Assembly (NCBI GenBank): GCA_034928145.1 | Contig: JAYFPE010000016.1 | Span: 45,889-109,888, forward strand | Source of the DNA: Pelethousia sp034928145 | GTDB taxonomy: Bacteria; Bacillota; Clostridia; Christensenellales; CAG-138 | Reading direction: 5' to 3' | Length of the DNA stretch: 64,000 nt | Part shown: one piece after another, positions 41,591-49,906 of the stretch | Layout of the letters: each line of letters starts with the position of its first letter | Position numbering within the stretch: the stretch's first letter is position 1 | The notes under the pieces: generated by a model | What the model saw: the letters and a program-made list of their open reading frames with translations, nothing else | Database searches by the model: none | Told to the model about the DNA's origin: nothing | Position numbers and translations under genes: made by a program

Positions 41591-42949
41591 ATGAAACAAA
41601 CGGACCAATGGCTGCATGATAACCGGGATGCGCTAATTGCCTCCCTTCAGAATCTGATCCGCTTCCCTAGCGCCAAGGGCCCGGCAGCCCCCGGCGCGCC
41701 CTTTGGCACAGCCGTGCGGGACTGCCTCACCGCAGCGCTGGATCTGGCCCGCGAGCTGGGGCTCGAGGCCCATGATCTCGACGGTTACATCGGCTATGCC
41801 GAAGCGGGTGAGGGGGCGGAAGAGCTGGGCGTTTTGGCGCACCTCGACGTGGTATCCGCAGGCGAAGGCTGGCGGCACCCTCCTTATGAGGCGCAGATCG
41901 AGAACGGCATCCTCTATGGCCGGGGCGCAATGGACGACAAAGGCCCCGCCGTTGCCGCGCTCTATGCCCTGGCAGCCGTGAAGACCAGCGGCGCCAAATT
42001 CCGCCGCCGGGTGCGCATCCTCCTGGGCTGCGATGAGGAGAGCGGCTGGGGCTGCATGGAGCATTATGCGAAGGGACAAAAGCTGCCGGATATGGCCTTT
42101 TCTCCGGATGCGGAATACCCCCTGGTCAATAGTGAAAAGGGCATTTGCCACCTGCACTTTGCCTCAAAATTCCCCTCCGAGCTTCGCCTCAAAGCCGGTG
42201 TTAAGGCCAATGTGGTGCCGGATAAGGCCGTGGCCGAGTTGCCGCTGACCTCCGAGCAGGTCGCCCCCCGCGTGCACGATCTGCCCGTTATCTGCGAGCG
42301 CACAGCCGAGGGCTGCCGCCTCACCATCCGGGGCCGCAGCGCCCACGCGGCCACGCCCGAGCAGGGCGATAACGCCTTGCAGGCCCTGCTGGCCCTGCTG
42401 AGCCGCCTGCCCCTTAGCGGCAAGGATGGCGAAATCATCAGGCTGCTGAACGGCTGCTTTGGCAGAGAACTGCACGGCGAGAGCCTGGGTGTGGATGTAA
42501 GCGATATTTCCGGCCGCACTACCTGCAACGTGGCCATGCTGGATTGGAATGAGGAGGGCATAAGCGACCTTTGCCTTGACCTGCGCCTGCCCCTGAGCCT
42601 CGATGTTGAGGAGACCGCAGCCAAAATCGCCGCAGCGTTGGCTCCGGGCGGCTTCGTGCTCACGGACACGCACAAGCAGCCCGGCCATGCCGTGGCGGCC
42701 GAAAGCGAGCTGGTGCAAAAGCTGCTTGCGGTTTACAAAGCCCGCACCGGCGAGGCCGATCCCCGGCCCTTGGCCATCGGCGGCGGCACCTACGCCCGCT
42801 GCATCCCCAATGCCGTGGCCTTTGGCTGCGAGCGCCCGGGCCTTGATAACCGCATCCACCAGGCGGATGAGTTCATTCCGCTTGACAACCTCATCGACGA
42901 TGCCTGCATGATCGCCGATGCAATGCTGGCCCTGGCCTGCGAAGAATAG
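41591..42949 (+). CDS. M20 family dipeptidase (PepV/Sapep-like)
   Basis: A 452-residue zinc metallopeptidase that cleaves dipeptides in the cytoplasm. Metal-site motifs are present in order: LAHLDVVSAGEGW, GAMDDKGP, GCDEESGWG, SPDAEYP, and the late histidine in DNRIHQADEF. The large insert typical of PepV (about residues 190-360) carries the lid domain. AAAGGAGG lies about 8-9 bases before the ATG. A terminator follows within 25 bases. Confidence 0.92.
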   Translation: MKQTDQWLHDNRDALIASLQNLIRFPSAKGPAAPGAPFGTAVRDCLTAALDLARELGLEAHDLDGYIGYAEAGEGAEELGVLAHLDVVSAGEGWRHPPYEAQIENGILYGRGAMDDKGPAVAALYALAAVKTSGAKFRRRVRILLGCDEESGWGCMEHYAKGQKLPDMAFSPDAEYPLVNSEKGICHLHFASKFPSELRLKAGVKANVVPDKAVAELPLTSEQVAPRVHDLPVICERTAEGCRLTIRGRSAHAATPEQGDNALQALLALLSRLPLSGKDGEIIRLLNGCFGRELHGESLGVDVSDISGRTTCNVAMLDWNEEGISDLCLDLRLPLSLDVEETAAKIAAALAPGGFVLTDTHKQPGHAVAAESELVQKLLAVYKARTGEADPRPLAIGGGTYARCIPNAVAFGCERPGLDNRIHQADEFIPLDNLIDDACMIADAMLALACEE

Positions 42950-42973
42950 ATAGGCTTCACACCCGCCCCTATG

Positions 42974-43003
42974 GCCCGGCGCAAGGAACGCGCCGGGCTT
43001 TTT
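42974..43003 (+). terminator. Terminator after the dipeptidase gene
   Basis: Stem GCCCGGCGC / GCGCCGGGC with a 7-base loop, followed by TTTTT. Confidence 0.9.
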
Positions 43004-43157
43004 CGTATATCAAAAGGCGCGGGCTTTTACCTGCGCGCCTTGGTATAGGCTGTGCATCGTGTTTGTAGCGCAGAGAAGCAATTGGATTCCAGAGTTGTTT
43101 GGGCTTGCCGTTTATAGAATTTATCTATACATAGGATGAGGACGTTGTATTCCGGTG

Positions 43158-43173
43158 AGAATAATGGTATTCT
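43158..43173. promoter_or_regulatory. Inverted repeat upstream of the molybdenum genes
   Basis: AGAATA-ATGG-TATTCT is a perfect 6-bp-arm inverted repeat 33 bases before the ATG of the molybdopterin-binding protein. It does not match the E. coli ModE box. A regulator site or leader hairpin is possible. Confidence 0.3.
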
Positions 43174-43206
43174 TAGGATAACGAACTTTGCAAAGGAACG
43201 TTGATT

Positions 43207-44226
43207 ATGAAATTAATAAGGACCGAGGACGCTGTGGGCCACGTGCTTTGCCATGACCTGACCCGTATCGTTAAGGGGGAATTCAAGGACGCCCAGTTCC
43301 GCAAGGGCCATGTGGTGCGCCTGGAGGATATCCCCATGCTGCTCTCCATGGGCAAGGAGCACCTTTACGTATGGGAGATGGTGCCCGGCATGCTCCATGA
43401 AAACGAGGCGGCGGAGCGGCTGTATGCCATTACCCGGGGCCCGCACATGGCCCGTGGCGAGGTAAAGGAGGGCAAGATCGAGCTTTTCGCCGAAACCGCC
43501 GGCCTGTTTCAGGCCGATTTAGAAAAGCTGACCGCCATCAACTCCATTGGCGATATCATCATCGCCACCAGGCACGCCGGCACTGCCGTGCATGCGGGGG
43601 ACAAGCTGGCAGGCATGCGGGTGATCCCCCTCACCGTTCCCGAATCCTTGCTGGAGCAGGCCGAGGCCGCGGCCGGAGATACGCCGATCCTTTCGCTGCT
43701 GCCCTTTGTGCGCAAAACAGCCGCCGTGCTGGCCACCGGCAGCGAGGTGAAAAAGGGCCTCATTCAAGATACCTTCACGCCTGTGCTGGAAGAAAAGCTG
43801 GCCGCCTATGGCGTAAGCGTGGCGTTGCGGGCGCATACCGGAGATGAGCGGGCGGATATCGTGGCCGCCATCCATGAAGCGCGTGAGGCCGGTGTGGATA
43901 TGATCCTTTGCACAGGCGGTATGAGCGTGGATCCGGATGATAACACCCCCGGGGCCATCCGCGAGAGCGGGCCGCGCATCGTATCCTATGGCGCGCCCGT
44001 GCTGCCCGGGGCCATGTTCCTCCTGGGCTATTTTGAAGACGGCCTGCCCATCATGGGCCTGCCCGGCTGCGTGATGTACGCCGGGGCCACCGTGTTCGAT
44101 CTGCTGCTGCCCCGCATCCTGGCCGATGTGTCCGTGACCCGCGCGGATATCGCCGCCTTGGGCAACGGCGGCCTCTGCCTGGGCTGCAAGCCCTGCCGTT
44201 ATCCCATTTGCCCCTTCGGCAAATAA
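43207..44226 (+). CDS. Molybdopterin-binding domain protein with C-terminal Cys cluster
   Basis: The 339-residue protein has an N-terminal domain of about 160 residues and then a MoeA/MogA-type molybdopterin-binding domain (about 165-310) with the motif LCTGGMSVDPDD and the GLPGCVMYAGATVFD segment. The last 20 residues hold four cysteines (C324, C327, C330, C335) in CLGCKPCRYPICPF, a likely metal or iron-sulfur site. It lies directly upstream of modABC, so a role in molybdenum cofactor assembly or sensing is probable. I chose the ATG at 43207; a TTG two codons upstream is less likely. Confidence 0.83.
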   Translation: MKLIRTEDAVGHVLCHDLTRIVKGEFKDAQFRKGHVVRLEDIPMLLSMGKEHLYVWEMVPGMLHENEAAERLYAITRGPHMARGEVKEGKIELFAETAGLFQADLEKLTAINSIGDIIIATRHAGTAVHAGDKLAGMRVIPLTVPESLLEQAEAAAGDTPILSLLPFVRKTAAVLATGSEVKKGLIQDTFTPVLEEKLAAYGVSVALRAHTGDERADIVAAIHEAREAGVDMILCTGGMSVDPDDNTPGAIRESGPRIVSYGAPVLPGAMFLLGYFEDGLPIMGLPGCVMYAGATVFDLLLPRILADVSVTRADIAALGNGGLCLGCKPCRYPICPFGK

Positions 44227-44266
44227 AAAATAGATACCTCACAAAACGAATAAAGGAGAAAAAACC

Positions 44267-45142
44267 ATGAAAAAGGCCGTATCCGTCCTTGTAGCTTTGC
44301 TATTGCTCTTTGCCGCCGGTTGCGCTGCGCAGCCCGCAGCGCAGCCCACACCCGCAGCCGAACCCCCCGCCCCCGCCGTGGCCGAGCCTGCCCCCGCGCC
44401 CACGGAGGAGCCCGCCCCCGAGCCGGTGGAGCTGGTGGTCTTCGCCGCCGCCTCCATGACCGAGACCATGACCGAGATCGCCGAACTGTATAAGGCCGTG
44501 GCTCCCGAAGTGACGCTGGTCTATAACTTTGATTCCTCGGGCACCCTCAAAACGCAGATTCAGGAAGGCGCGGATTGCGACCTGTTCATCTCCGCCGCCC
44601 AGAAGCAGATGAACGAGCTGGATTCTTCCAAGGATTCCGAGACCAACCCCGATGGGCTGGATTTCGTGCTCCAGGGCAGCCGCGTAAACCTGCTGGAGAA
44701 TAAGGTGGCGCTGGTGGTGCCCGCGGGCAATGCGGCGAACATTAAGGCCTTCGCCGACATCGCCAACTGTGAAAGCATCGCCCTGGGCAACGACGATGTG
44801 CCCGTGGGCCAATACTCCAAAGAGATCCTCACCAACCTGGGCCTCCTGGAGGGGCTGGAAAAGGGCAAGAAGATCAGCTATGGCTCCAACGTGAAGGAGG
44901 TTACCACCCAGGTTTCCGAGGGCGCTGTGGATTGCGGCATCGTCTATGCGACGGACGCTTTCTCCGCCGGCCTTGAGGTGGTCGATCTGGCCACCAAGGA
45001 TATGTGCAAGCAGGTGATCTACCCGGCGGCTGTGCTCAACATCAGCAAAAACCCCGAAGCGGCCCAGGCTTTCCTCGATTACCTGAAAACCGACGAGGCC
45101 ATGGCCGTGTTCCAGGGCGTGGGATTCGCCCCGGCGACTTAA
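44267..45142 (+). CDS. modA: Molybdate ABC transporter substrate-binding lipoprotein
   Basis: A 291-residue lipoprotein with a signal peptide ending in LFAAGC (C19), a Pro/Ala/Glu-rich tether (about 20-55) and a type II binding fold. The oxyanion-site motif FAAASMTETM and the DSSGTLKTQIQEGADCDLFI stretch (as SSGTLKTQI and GADCDLFISA) match ModA. Its position before modB and modC supports molybdate or tungstate as ligand; the two cannot be separated by eye. ATAAAGGAG precedes the ATG. A hairpin lies downstream. Confidence 0.92.
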   Translation: MKKAVSVLVALLLLFAAGCAAQPAAQPTPAAEPPAPAVAEPAPAPTEEPAPEPVELVVFAAASMTETMTEIAELYKAVAPEVTLVYNFDSSGTLKTQIQEGADCDLFISAAQKQMNELDSSKDSETNPDGLDFVLQGSRVNLLENKVALVVPAGNAANIKAFADIANCESIALGNDDVPVGQYSKEILTNLGLLEGLEKGKKISYGSNVKEVTTQVSEGAVDCGIVYATDAFSAGLEVVDLATKDMCKQVIYPAAVLNISKNPEAAQAFLDYLKTDEAMAVFQGVGFAPAT

Positions 45143-45166
45143 CAGAAACAGAATAAAACAGGAATA

Positions 45167-45190
45167 CGGGGCCCTTGCAGAAGGGCCCCG
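45167..45190 (+). other. Intercistronic hairpin after modA
   Basis: A 10-bp stem, CGGGGCCCTT / AAGGGCCCCG, with a GCAG loop and no T-run. It probably stabilises the modA mRNA end or partly attenuates modB. Confidence 0.6.
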
Positions 45191-45278
45191 CTTCATAATC
45201 AGAGCCCCGGCCTTGACCGGACGGTGCAAACCCTCTAAAATCAAGAGATAAGATCAGGCGCATAAAAGGAAAAAAAGC

Positions 45279-45953
45279 ATGGATTGGTTTCCGCTCTACA
45301 ATTCGCTGCGCATCGCCGGCATCTCTACCGTGGCGGTCTTCTTCCTGGGGATCTTCTCGGCCTATTATATCGCCAGAACGCCCCGGGTCATCAAGGGCAT
45401 ATTGGATGTGATCCTCACCCTGCCCCTGGTGCTGCCGCCCACGGTGGTGGGTTATCTGCTGCTGCGCTTCCTGGGGCCCAAGCGGGTGCTGGGCGCTTGG
45501 GTGCTGGAGGAGTTCGGCCTTAAGATGGTGATGACCTGGTGGTCGGCTATCTTCGCCACGGTGGTGGTTTCCTTCCCGCTGATGTACCGCACGGCGCGGG
45601 GCGCGTTTGAGTCCTTCGACGAAACGCTGGCCCAGGCGGGCCGCACACTGGGCCTTTCGGAGCGCTATATCTTCTGGCGGGTGCGCATGCCCGTTTGCCG
45701 CCAGGGCATTCTGGCCGGCACGGTACTCGCCTTCGCCCGGGCCCTGGGCGAATATGGGGCCACCAGCATGATCGCGGGCTATACGCCGGGCCGCACAGCC
45801 ACCATCTCCACCACGGTTTACCAGCTTTGGCGCACGGATAACGACGCGCTGGCCTTTCGCTGGGTGCTGGTCAATCTGGCCATCTCCTTTGTGGTGCTGA
45901 TGGCCGTGAACATGTTGGAAAAGAAGGATAGGCCGGGAGGGCGCGCCTTATGA
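45279..45953 (+). CDS. modB: Molybdate ABC transporter permease
   Basis: A 224-residue permease with five or six membrane segments. The N-terminal LPLVLPPTVVGYLLL and the coupling motif region FARALGEYGATSMIAG are the ModB hallmarks. AAAAGGAAAAA precedes the ATG. It overlaps modC by 4 bases. Confidence 0.93.
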   Translation: MDWFPLYNSLRIAGISTVAVFFLGIFSAYYIARTPRVIKGILDVILTLPLVLPPTVVGYLLLRFLGPKRVLGAWVLEEFGLKMVMTWWSAIFATVVVSFPLMYRTARGAFESFDETLAQAGRTLGLSERYIFWRVRMPVCRQGILAGTVLAFARALGEYGATSMIAGYTPGRTATISTTVYQLWRTDNDALAFRWVLVNLAISFVVLMAVNMLEKKDRPGGRAL

Positions 45954-47011
45954 CGGCCCTTAGCGTACACATCAAAAAGACCCTTGGGAGATTCCACCTG
46001 GAATCCGATTTCGAGGCGGAGGCCGGCGAGGTGCTGGCCCTGCTGGGCGCTTCGGGCTGCGGCAAAAGCATGACGCTCAAATGCATCGCCGGCATTGAAA
46101 GGCCGGATGAAGGCCGCATCGAGCTGGATGGCCGGGTGCTGTTCGATCGCGCCAAGGGCATTGACCTGCCGCCGCAAAAGCGGCGGGTAGGCTATCTTTT
46201 TCAGCAATTCGCCCTCTTTCCCAACATGACCGTGGCGCAGAATATCGCCGCCGGGGCCCACGACAAGACCAGGGCGGAGCGCCGGCGGATCGTGGAAGAG
46301 ATGGCCGATAAGCTACGCCTTACGGGCCTGGAGACGAAGCGCCCGCACCAGCTCTCGGGCGGGCAGCAGCAGCGGGCGGCCTTAGCCCGCATCCTGGCCG
46401 GGGAACCTGCGGCCATTTTGCTGGATGAACCCTTCACGGCGCTGGATAGCTACCTTAAATGGCAGCTGGAACAGGAGCTGCGGCGGGCGTTGGCCGCCTT
46501 TAAGGGGCCTTGCCTTTGGGTCTCCCACGACCGGGATGAGATATATCGCAATTGCGAGCGGCTTTGCATCATGGAGCAGGGGAAAACCGAGCCGCCCCGG
46601 GATAAGCACGATCTTTTCGCCGATCCGCGCACCCTGGGCGCGGCCCGGCTCTCGGGCTGCAAGAATTTCGCACGGACACAGGCAGGGCCAACGCCGACCG
46701 CCATATTCCTGCCCGCGTGGAACGCCATGCTGGAGGCGGGGCGGCCCGTGCCTGCCGATATCGCCTGGGCCGGCCTTCGGGTGCACAGCCTGCACCCGGC
46801 CCAACCCGGTGATAGCAACCGCCTCGCCTGCGAGGTGGTACAGGCGATCGAGGATGTATTCGCCATGATCCTGCTGCTGCGCGTGCGCGGGGCGGATGCG
46901 GATGCGCCGCTACTGCGCGTGGAGATCGCCAAAGCGGATTGGCATGGCCAGCAGGAGATGGCCGTCTCCATCGCCCCGCAGGATGTGCTGCTCTTGCGGG
47001 AGAGAGCGTAA
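45950..47011 (+). CDS. modC: Molybdate ABC transporter ATP-binding protein
   Basis: A 353-residue ATPase with Walker A GASGCGKS (33-40), signature LSGGQQQRAALA and Walker B AILLDEPFTALD. After about residue 235 comes a C-terminal regulatory (TOBE/MOP-like) domain that is short and divergent. The start overlaps modB (ATGA). A terminator directly follows the stop. Confidence 0.93.
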   Translation: MTALSVHIKKTLGRFHLESDFEAEAGEVLALLGASGCGKSMTLKCIAGIERPDEGRIELDGRVLFDRAKGIDLPPQKRRVGYLFQQFALFPNMTVAQNIAAGAHDKTRAERRRIVEEMADKLRLTGLETKRPHQLSGGQQQRAALARILAGEPAAILLDEPFTALDSYLKWQLEQELRRALAAFKGPCLWVSHDRDEIYRNCERLCIMEQGKTEPPRDKHDLFADPRTLGAARLSGCKNFARTQAGPTPTAIFLPAWNAMLEAGRPVPADIAWAGLRVHSLHPAQPGDSNRLACEVVQAIEDVFAMILLLRVRGADADAPLLRVEIAKADWHGQQEMAVSIAPQDVLLLRERA

Positions 47012-47014
47012 ATC

Positions 47015-47042
47015 AAAACCACCGGTTCGTCCGGTGGTTTTT
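47015..47042 (+). terminator. Terminator after modC
   Basis: Stem AAAACCACCGG / CCGGTGGTTTT with a TTCGT loop and a T-run, 4 bases after the modC stop. Confidence 0.9.
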
Positions 47043-47166
47043 GCATGCGGATAACAGAACCTAAGGTCAAATGAAACCAAGCTGCAAAAACGCGAACAGC
47101 CAGAGGAACAGCGTGAAGATGGAAATGAGGGAGCTGTAAACCACGATCTGGGTTGGCTGATAGGCA

Positions 47167-47202
47167 AAAAGCAGACGATCGGCTTGCCGATCGTCTGCTT
47201 TT
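47167..47202 (-). terminator. Bidirectional terminator after the Dfx operon
   Basis: A 17-bp stem, AAAAGCAGACGATCGGC / GCCGATCGTCTGCTTTT, with a two-base loop. On the minus strand it ends in TTTTT, 15 bases after the stop of the membrane-protein gene. On the plus strand it ends in TTTTG and could back up the modC terminator. Confidence 0.88.
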
Positions 47203-47217
47203 GTTAGTAAGCCCGGG

Positions 47218-47733
47218 CTATCCTGGCCGATTCAGGAGGGTAAAGGCCAGCAGCAACAGGGCAAAGGAGAGGATGGAGACGATTCGGGCCAGATGGATGC
47301 TGCGGCGCAGGTTGCGCTGAAGCAGGCTGGGGATTACCAGCATGACGCCAACAGCCATCAGCAGGCCCATGGAATTGAATGTTATGGTGCCGCCCAGAAA
47401 AAAGAGGCAAAAGCTGCCCGCGGCGCCTAGGATCAGGCCGAAAACGATCTGCAGCGCCTTCCACTGCCCTTCCGAAAGCGCGGCAAAGCGGCGATCCAAA
47501 TCCGTTTGGCCCGCTTGATCCGGCCCATCCAATTGCTCGGCCGGGTCCGCCTCCTGTCCTTCGCGCGGGGTCGCAGAAAGGCTTTCCTCCCTGGGCGGCG
47601 CGCCTTCCTCAATGATGATGTTGCCGCCCGTGCGAAGGCTTTCCCATTGATCCGTTAAGCCGGCATCCTCCTGTTCCTCCCAGGTGGATGTATGGCGGCG
47701 TTCCTGCGCCTGCGGCGTCTCCTCCCGTATCAT
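47218..47733 (-). CDS. Small membrane protein of unknown function
   Basis: A 171-residue protein that I do not recognise. The first 90 residues are acidic and polar, rich in Glu, Gln and Pro. The C-terminal half has two to three membrane segments (about 93-112, 114-132 and 148-168). The start ATG at 47733 follows AAGGGA; the longer frame runs into the desulfoferrodoxin gene. It starts 13 bases after the desulfoferrodoxin stop and is probably co-transcribed with it. Confidence 0.7.
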   Translation of the reverse strand: MIREETPQAQERRHTSTWEEQEDAGLTDQWESLRTGGNIIIEEGAPPREESLSATPREGQEADPAEQLDGPDQAGQTDLDRRFAALSEGQWKALQIVFGLILGAAGSFCLFFLGGTITFNSMGLLMAVGVMLVIPSLLQRNLRRSIHLARIVSILSFALLLLAFTLLNRPG

Positions 47734-47746
47734 CGGCAATCCCTTA

Positions 47747-48115
47747 TTAAGCCTTCCAAAGCCCGTGCAGGTTGCACCAGGCATAGGCCGCGACGACTTC
47801 ATCGCTCTGTGTGAGGGCAAACTGGATCTCGGGCGCGCCGTCAAGAGGCAGCGGCTTGCGCTGGTTGCCCTGCTTGGTCTCCAGGGCGACCCAGCCGATA
47901 TAGTGCTCGGGCACCATCGGATGGGGCGCGCTGCCGATCTTCACTGTAACCACATTGCCTGCCTGCTCAATCACGGGCAGATGCTTTTCAACGGAGGCTT
48001 CTTTGGTGTTGGGTACGAGCTCCTGCATGGTTTCCCCGCAGCAGGATACGGGTACGCCCTTATCTTCCGCATAGGCGATGATGTTGCCGCAATGGGCGCA
48101 AACGTAAAACTTCAT
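47747..48115 (-). CDS. dfx: Desulfoferrodoxin (superoxide reductase, two-centre)
   Basis: Superoxide reductase converts superoxide to hydrogen peroxide without making oxygen, a hallmark of anaerobes. The 122-residue protein has both centres. The rubredoxin-like centre I uses C6, C9, C25 and C26. Centre II uses H45, H65, H71, C114 and H117 (HPMVPEHYIGW and CNLHGLW). GGGGGA precedes the ATG by 9 bases. A TATAAT lies about 30 bases upstream (minus strand, 48152-48147) with a weak -35. Confidence 0.94.
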   Translation of the reverse strand: MKFYVCAHCGNIIAYAEDKGVPVSCCGETMQELVPNTKEASVEKHLPVIEQAGNVVTVKIGSAPHPMVPEHYIGWVALETKQGNQRKPLPLDGAPEIQFALTQSDEVVAAYAWCNLHGLWKA

Positions 48116-48208
48116 AGATCGAAATCCCCCTTCGCATTTTTTCTAAATTATACGATAAGTTGGGCCAAAAAGCCAGATCTTTCGCCCGCTCCGCGCCCAA
48201 TATAAAAT

Positions 48209-48226
48209 GGGGCCGGCGATGGCCCC
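48209..48226 (-). terminator. Terminator after the TIM-barrel-like gene
   Basis: On the minus strand the stem GGGGCC / GGCCCC with loop ATCGCC is followed by ATTTTAT. It lies 27 bases after the stop. Confidence 0.65.
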
Positions 48227-48252
48227 CAGGCTATGAATGCGTATCGCCAGGC

Positions 48253-48924
48253 TCAATAGCCCGCCTTGCGATACTTATCCATCATGGTGGAAAAGAGGAT
48301 CTTGGTGCTGGGGGGCGTATAGCTGATGGTGTTGGCGCCGGCCTCGACGGTGCGCAGGATGCTTTCGCTGGTGGGGCCGCCGGTTGCGATGATGGGCACG
48401 GTAGGAAAGCGGCTGCGGATGTGCTTCACCACCTCGGGGGTGCGGTCCGCTGCCGAAATGTTGAGGATGGAAACGCCTGCCTGCAAGCGCGCGTCGATAT
48501 CCGTTTGCTCATTGAGCACGGTGGCAACGATGGGGATATCCACTACATCCGCGATCATACGCACGGTATCGTTGGGCAGGGGCGCGTTGACCACCACGCC
48601 GATCGCGCCCTGGGCCTCCGCATCCTCGGCCAATGTTACGGTGCGTTTACCCGTGGTGGTGCCGCCGCCCACGCCGCAAAATACCGGCATGTAGCTGGCG
48701 GAGATGATGGGGTGGGAAATGGCCTGCTGGGGCGTGAAGGGATAGACCGCCAGCACCGCATCTGCATTGCAATTGCGGATGATGGCGATATCTGTGGAAA
48801 ATATCACGGATTTAATGCGCTGCCCCAATACGACCATACCGCTTGCCTGAAAGATCTCCTCCGGCATGGTCAGGATGTGGGAGCGAAGATCGCCCGTGAC
48901 CTTGGGAACATGACGCTCTGGCAT
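48253..48924 (-). CDS. Conserved TIM-barrel-like protein ('hydrolase' of Clostridia)
   Basis: A 223-residue protein conserved in many Clostridia and usually labelled only as hydrolase. The pattern of short strands with Gly-rich ends (CGVGGGTTTGKR, GAIGVVVNAP, IIATGGPTSESI, GANTISYTPPS) suggests a phosphate-binding TIM barrel. No catalytic role can be assigned. GAGGGTTC lies upstream of the ATG. It stands alone between a terminator and the divergent two-component genes. Confidence 0.75.
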   Translation of the reverse strand: MPERHVPKVTGDLRSHILTMPEEIFQASGMVVLGQRIKSVIFSTDIAIIRNCNADAVLAVYPFTPQQAISHPIISASYMPVFCGVGGGTTTGKRTVTLAEDAEAQGAIGVVVNAPLPNDTVRMIADVVDIPIVATVLNEQTDIDARLQAGVSILNISAADRTPEVVKHIRSRFPTVPIIATGGPTSESILRTVEAGANTISYTPPSTKILFSTMMDKYRKAGY

Positions 48925-49116
48925 AGCTGAACCCTCCTATGCATGATGGAGTCCAAGAGAAGTTTACCCAAGAGAGTTTACAATAAAACCATGGAAAGAT
49001 TATAAAGGGAAACCGGACGGTATTCAATATCATGGCCGTAAAATTTGCTTTCTTTTCATTTTAGCGGGGTTTCGGCCCCCGAACCGCGGCATTTGCCGCC
49101 TTGAGAGGAGATTTTC

Positions 49117-49137
49117 GCCTTAAAAGCTTCTTAAGGC
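49117..49137. promoter_or_regulatory. Inverted repeat upstream of the response regulator
   Basis: GCCTTAA-AAGCTTC-TTAAGGC, a perfect repeat with 7-base arms, lies 70 bases before the response-regulator ATG. It could be an operator or leader hairpin. Confidence 0.35.
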
Positions 49138-49207
49138 TTTTGCTACTACGATTTTAAAAGGGAACGTGATAGGATGGATGCAGGCAAATAAATGGGGAGA
49201 AAACAGC

Positions 49208-49906
49208 ATGTACAATGTTTTGATCTGCGATGACGATAAGGATATCGTAGCAGCCCTAAAAATCTATCTCAGCGCCGAGGGCTATGGGGTGCTTACGGCC
49301 TACAATGGCCGGCAGGCGCTGGATATGGTGGAGAAGGAAACCGTGCACCTGGTGCTGATGGATATCATGATGCCGGGGCTGGACGGCATATCCGCCACCA
49401 TCCGCTTGCGGGAGGACAGCAACATCCCCATCATCCTCATCACCGCTAAGAGCGAGGATACGGATAAGGTGCTGGGGCTGAACCTGGGCGCGGATGATTA
49501 CATCACCAAGCCCTTCAACCCGGTGGAGGTGATGGCGCGGGTCAAGAGCCAGCTGCGGCGCTACGCCCTGCTGGGCGGTATGGAAAAGACGCCTACGGCC
49601 CTGCGCATCGGCGGCATAGCGCTGGATGACGAGACCAAGGAGGTATCGCTCGACGGGGAGGCAGTGTCCCTCACGCCCATCGAATATAGCATCCTGCGCC
49701 TGCTGATGCAAAACCCCGGCAAGGTGTTCAGCTCGGCCCGTATCTACGAGCTGGTTTGGAAGGACAGCGCCTTTGGGGCCGAGGGCACCGTAGCTGTGCA
49801 TATCCGCCATCTGCGCGAAAAGTTGGAGATTAACCCGGCGGAACCGCGCTATTTAAAGGTCGTTTGGGGCCAGGGCTATAAAATCGAAAGGGGAGAAGGG
49901 CGATGA
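49208..49906 (+). CDS. OmpR/PhoB-family response regulator (VanR-like)
   Basis: A 232-residue response regulator. The receiver domain has the acidic pocket CDDDKD, phospho-acceptor D52 (VLMDIMMPG) and a lysine in YITKPF. The C-terminal winged helix (about 135-230) shows LTPIEYSILRLLMQNPGKVFS in part (LTPIEYSILRLL) and the final VVWGQGYKIE. GGGGAGA precedes the ATG at 49208. The kinase gene overlaps its stop by 4 bases. Confidence 0.93.
   Translation: MYNVLICDDDKDIVAALKIYLSAEGYGVLTAYNGRQALDMVEKETVHLVLMDIMMPGLDGISATIRLREDSNIPIILITAKSEDTDKVLGLNLGADDYITKPFNPVEVMARVKSQLRRYALLGGMEKTPTALRIGGIALDDETKEVSLDGEAVSLTPIEYSILRLLMQNPGKVFSSARIYELVWKDSAFGAEGTVAVHIRHLREKLEINPAEPRYLKVVWGQGYKIERGEGR

Noticed and set aside
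43004..43206. Molybdenum-cofactor riboswitch or ModE site ahead of the molybdenum genes
   Set aside because: No Moco-motif core and no ModE-type palindrome; only a short unrelated inverted repeat is present.
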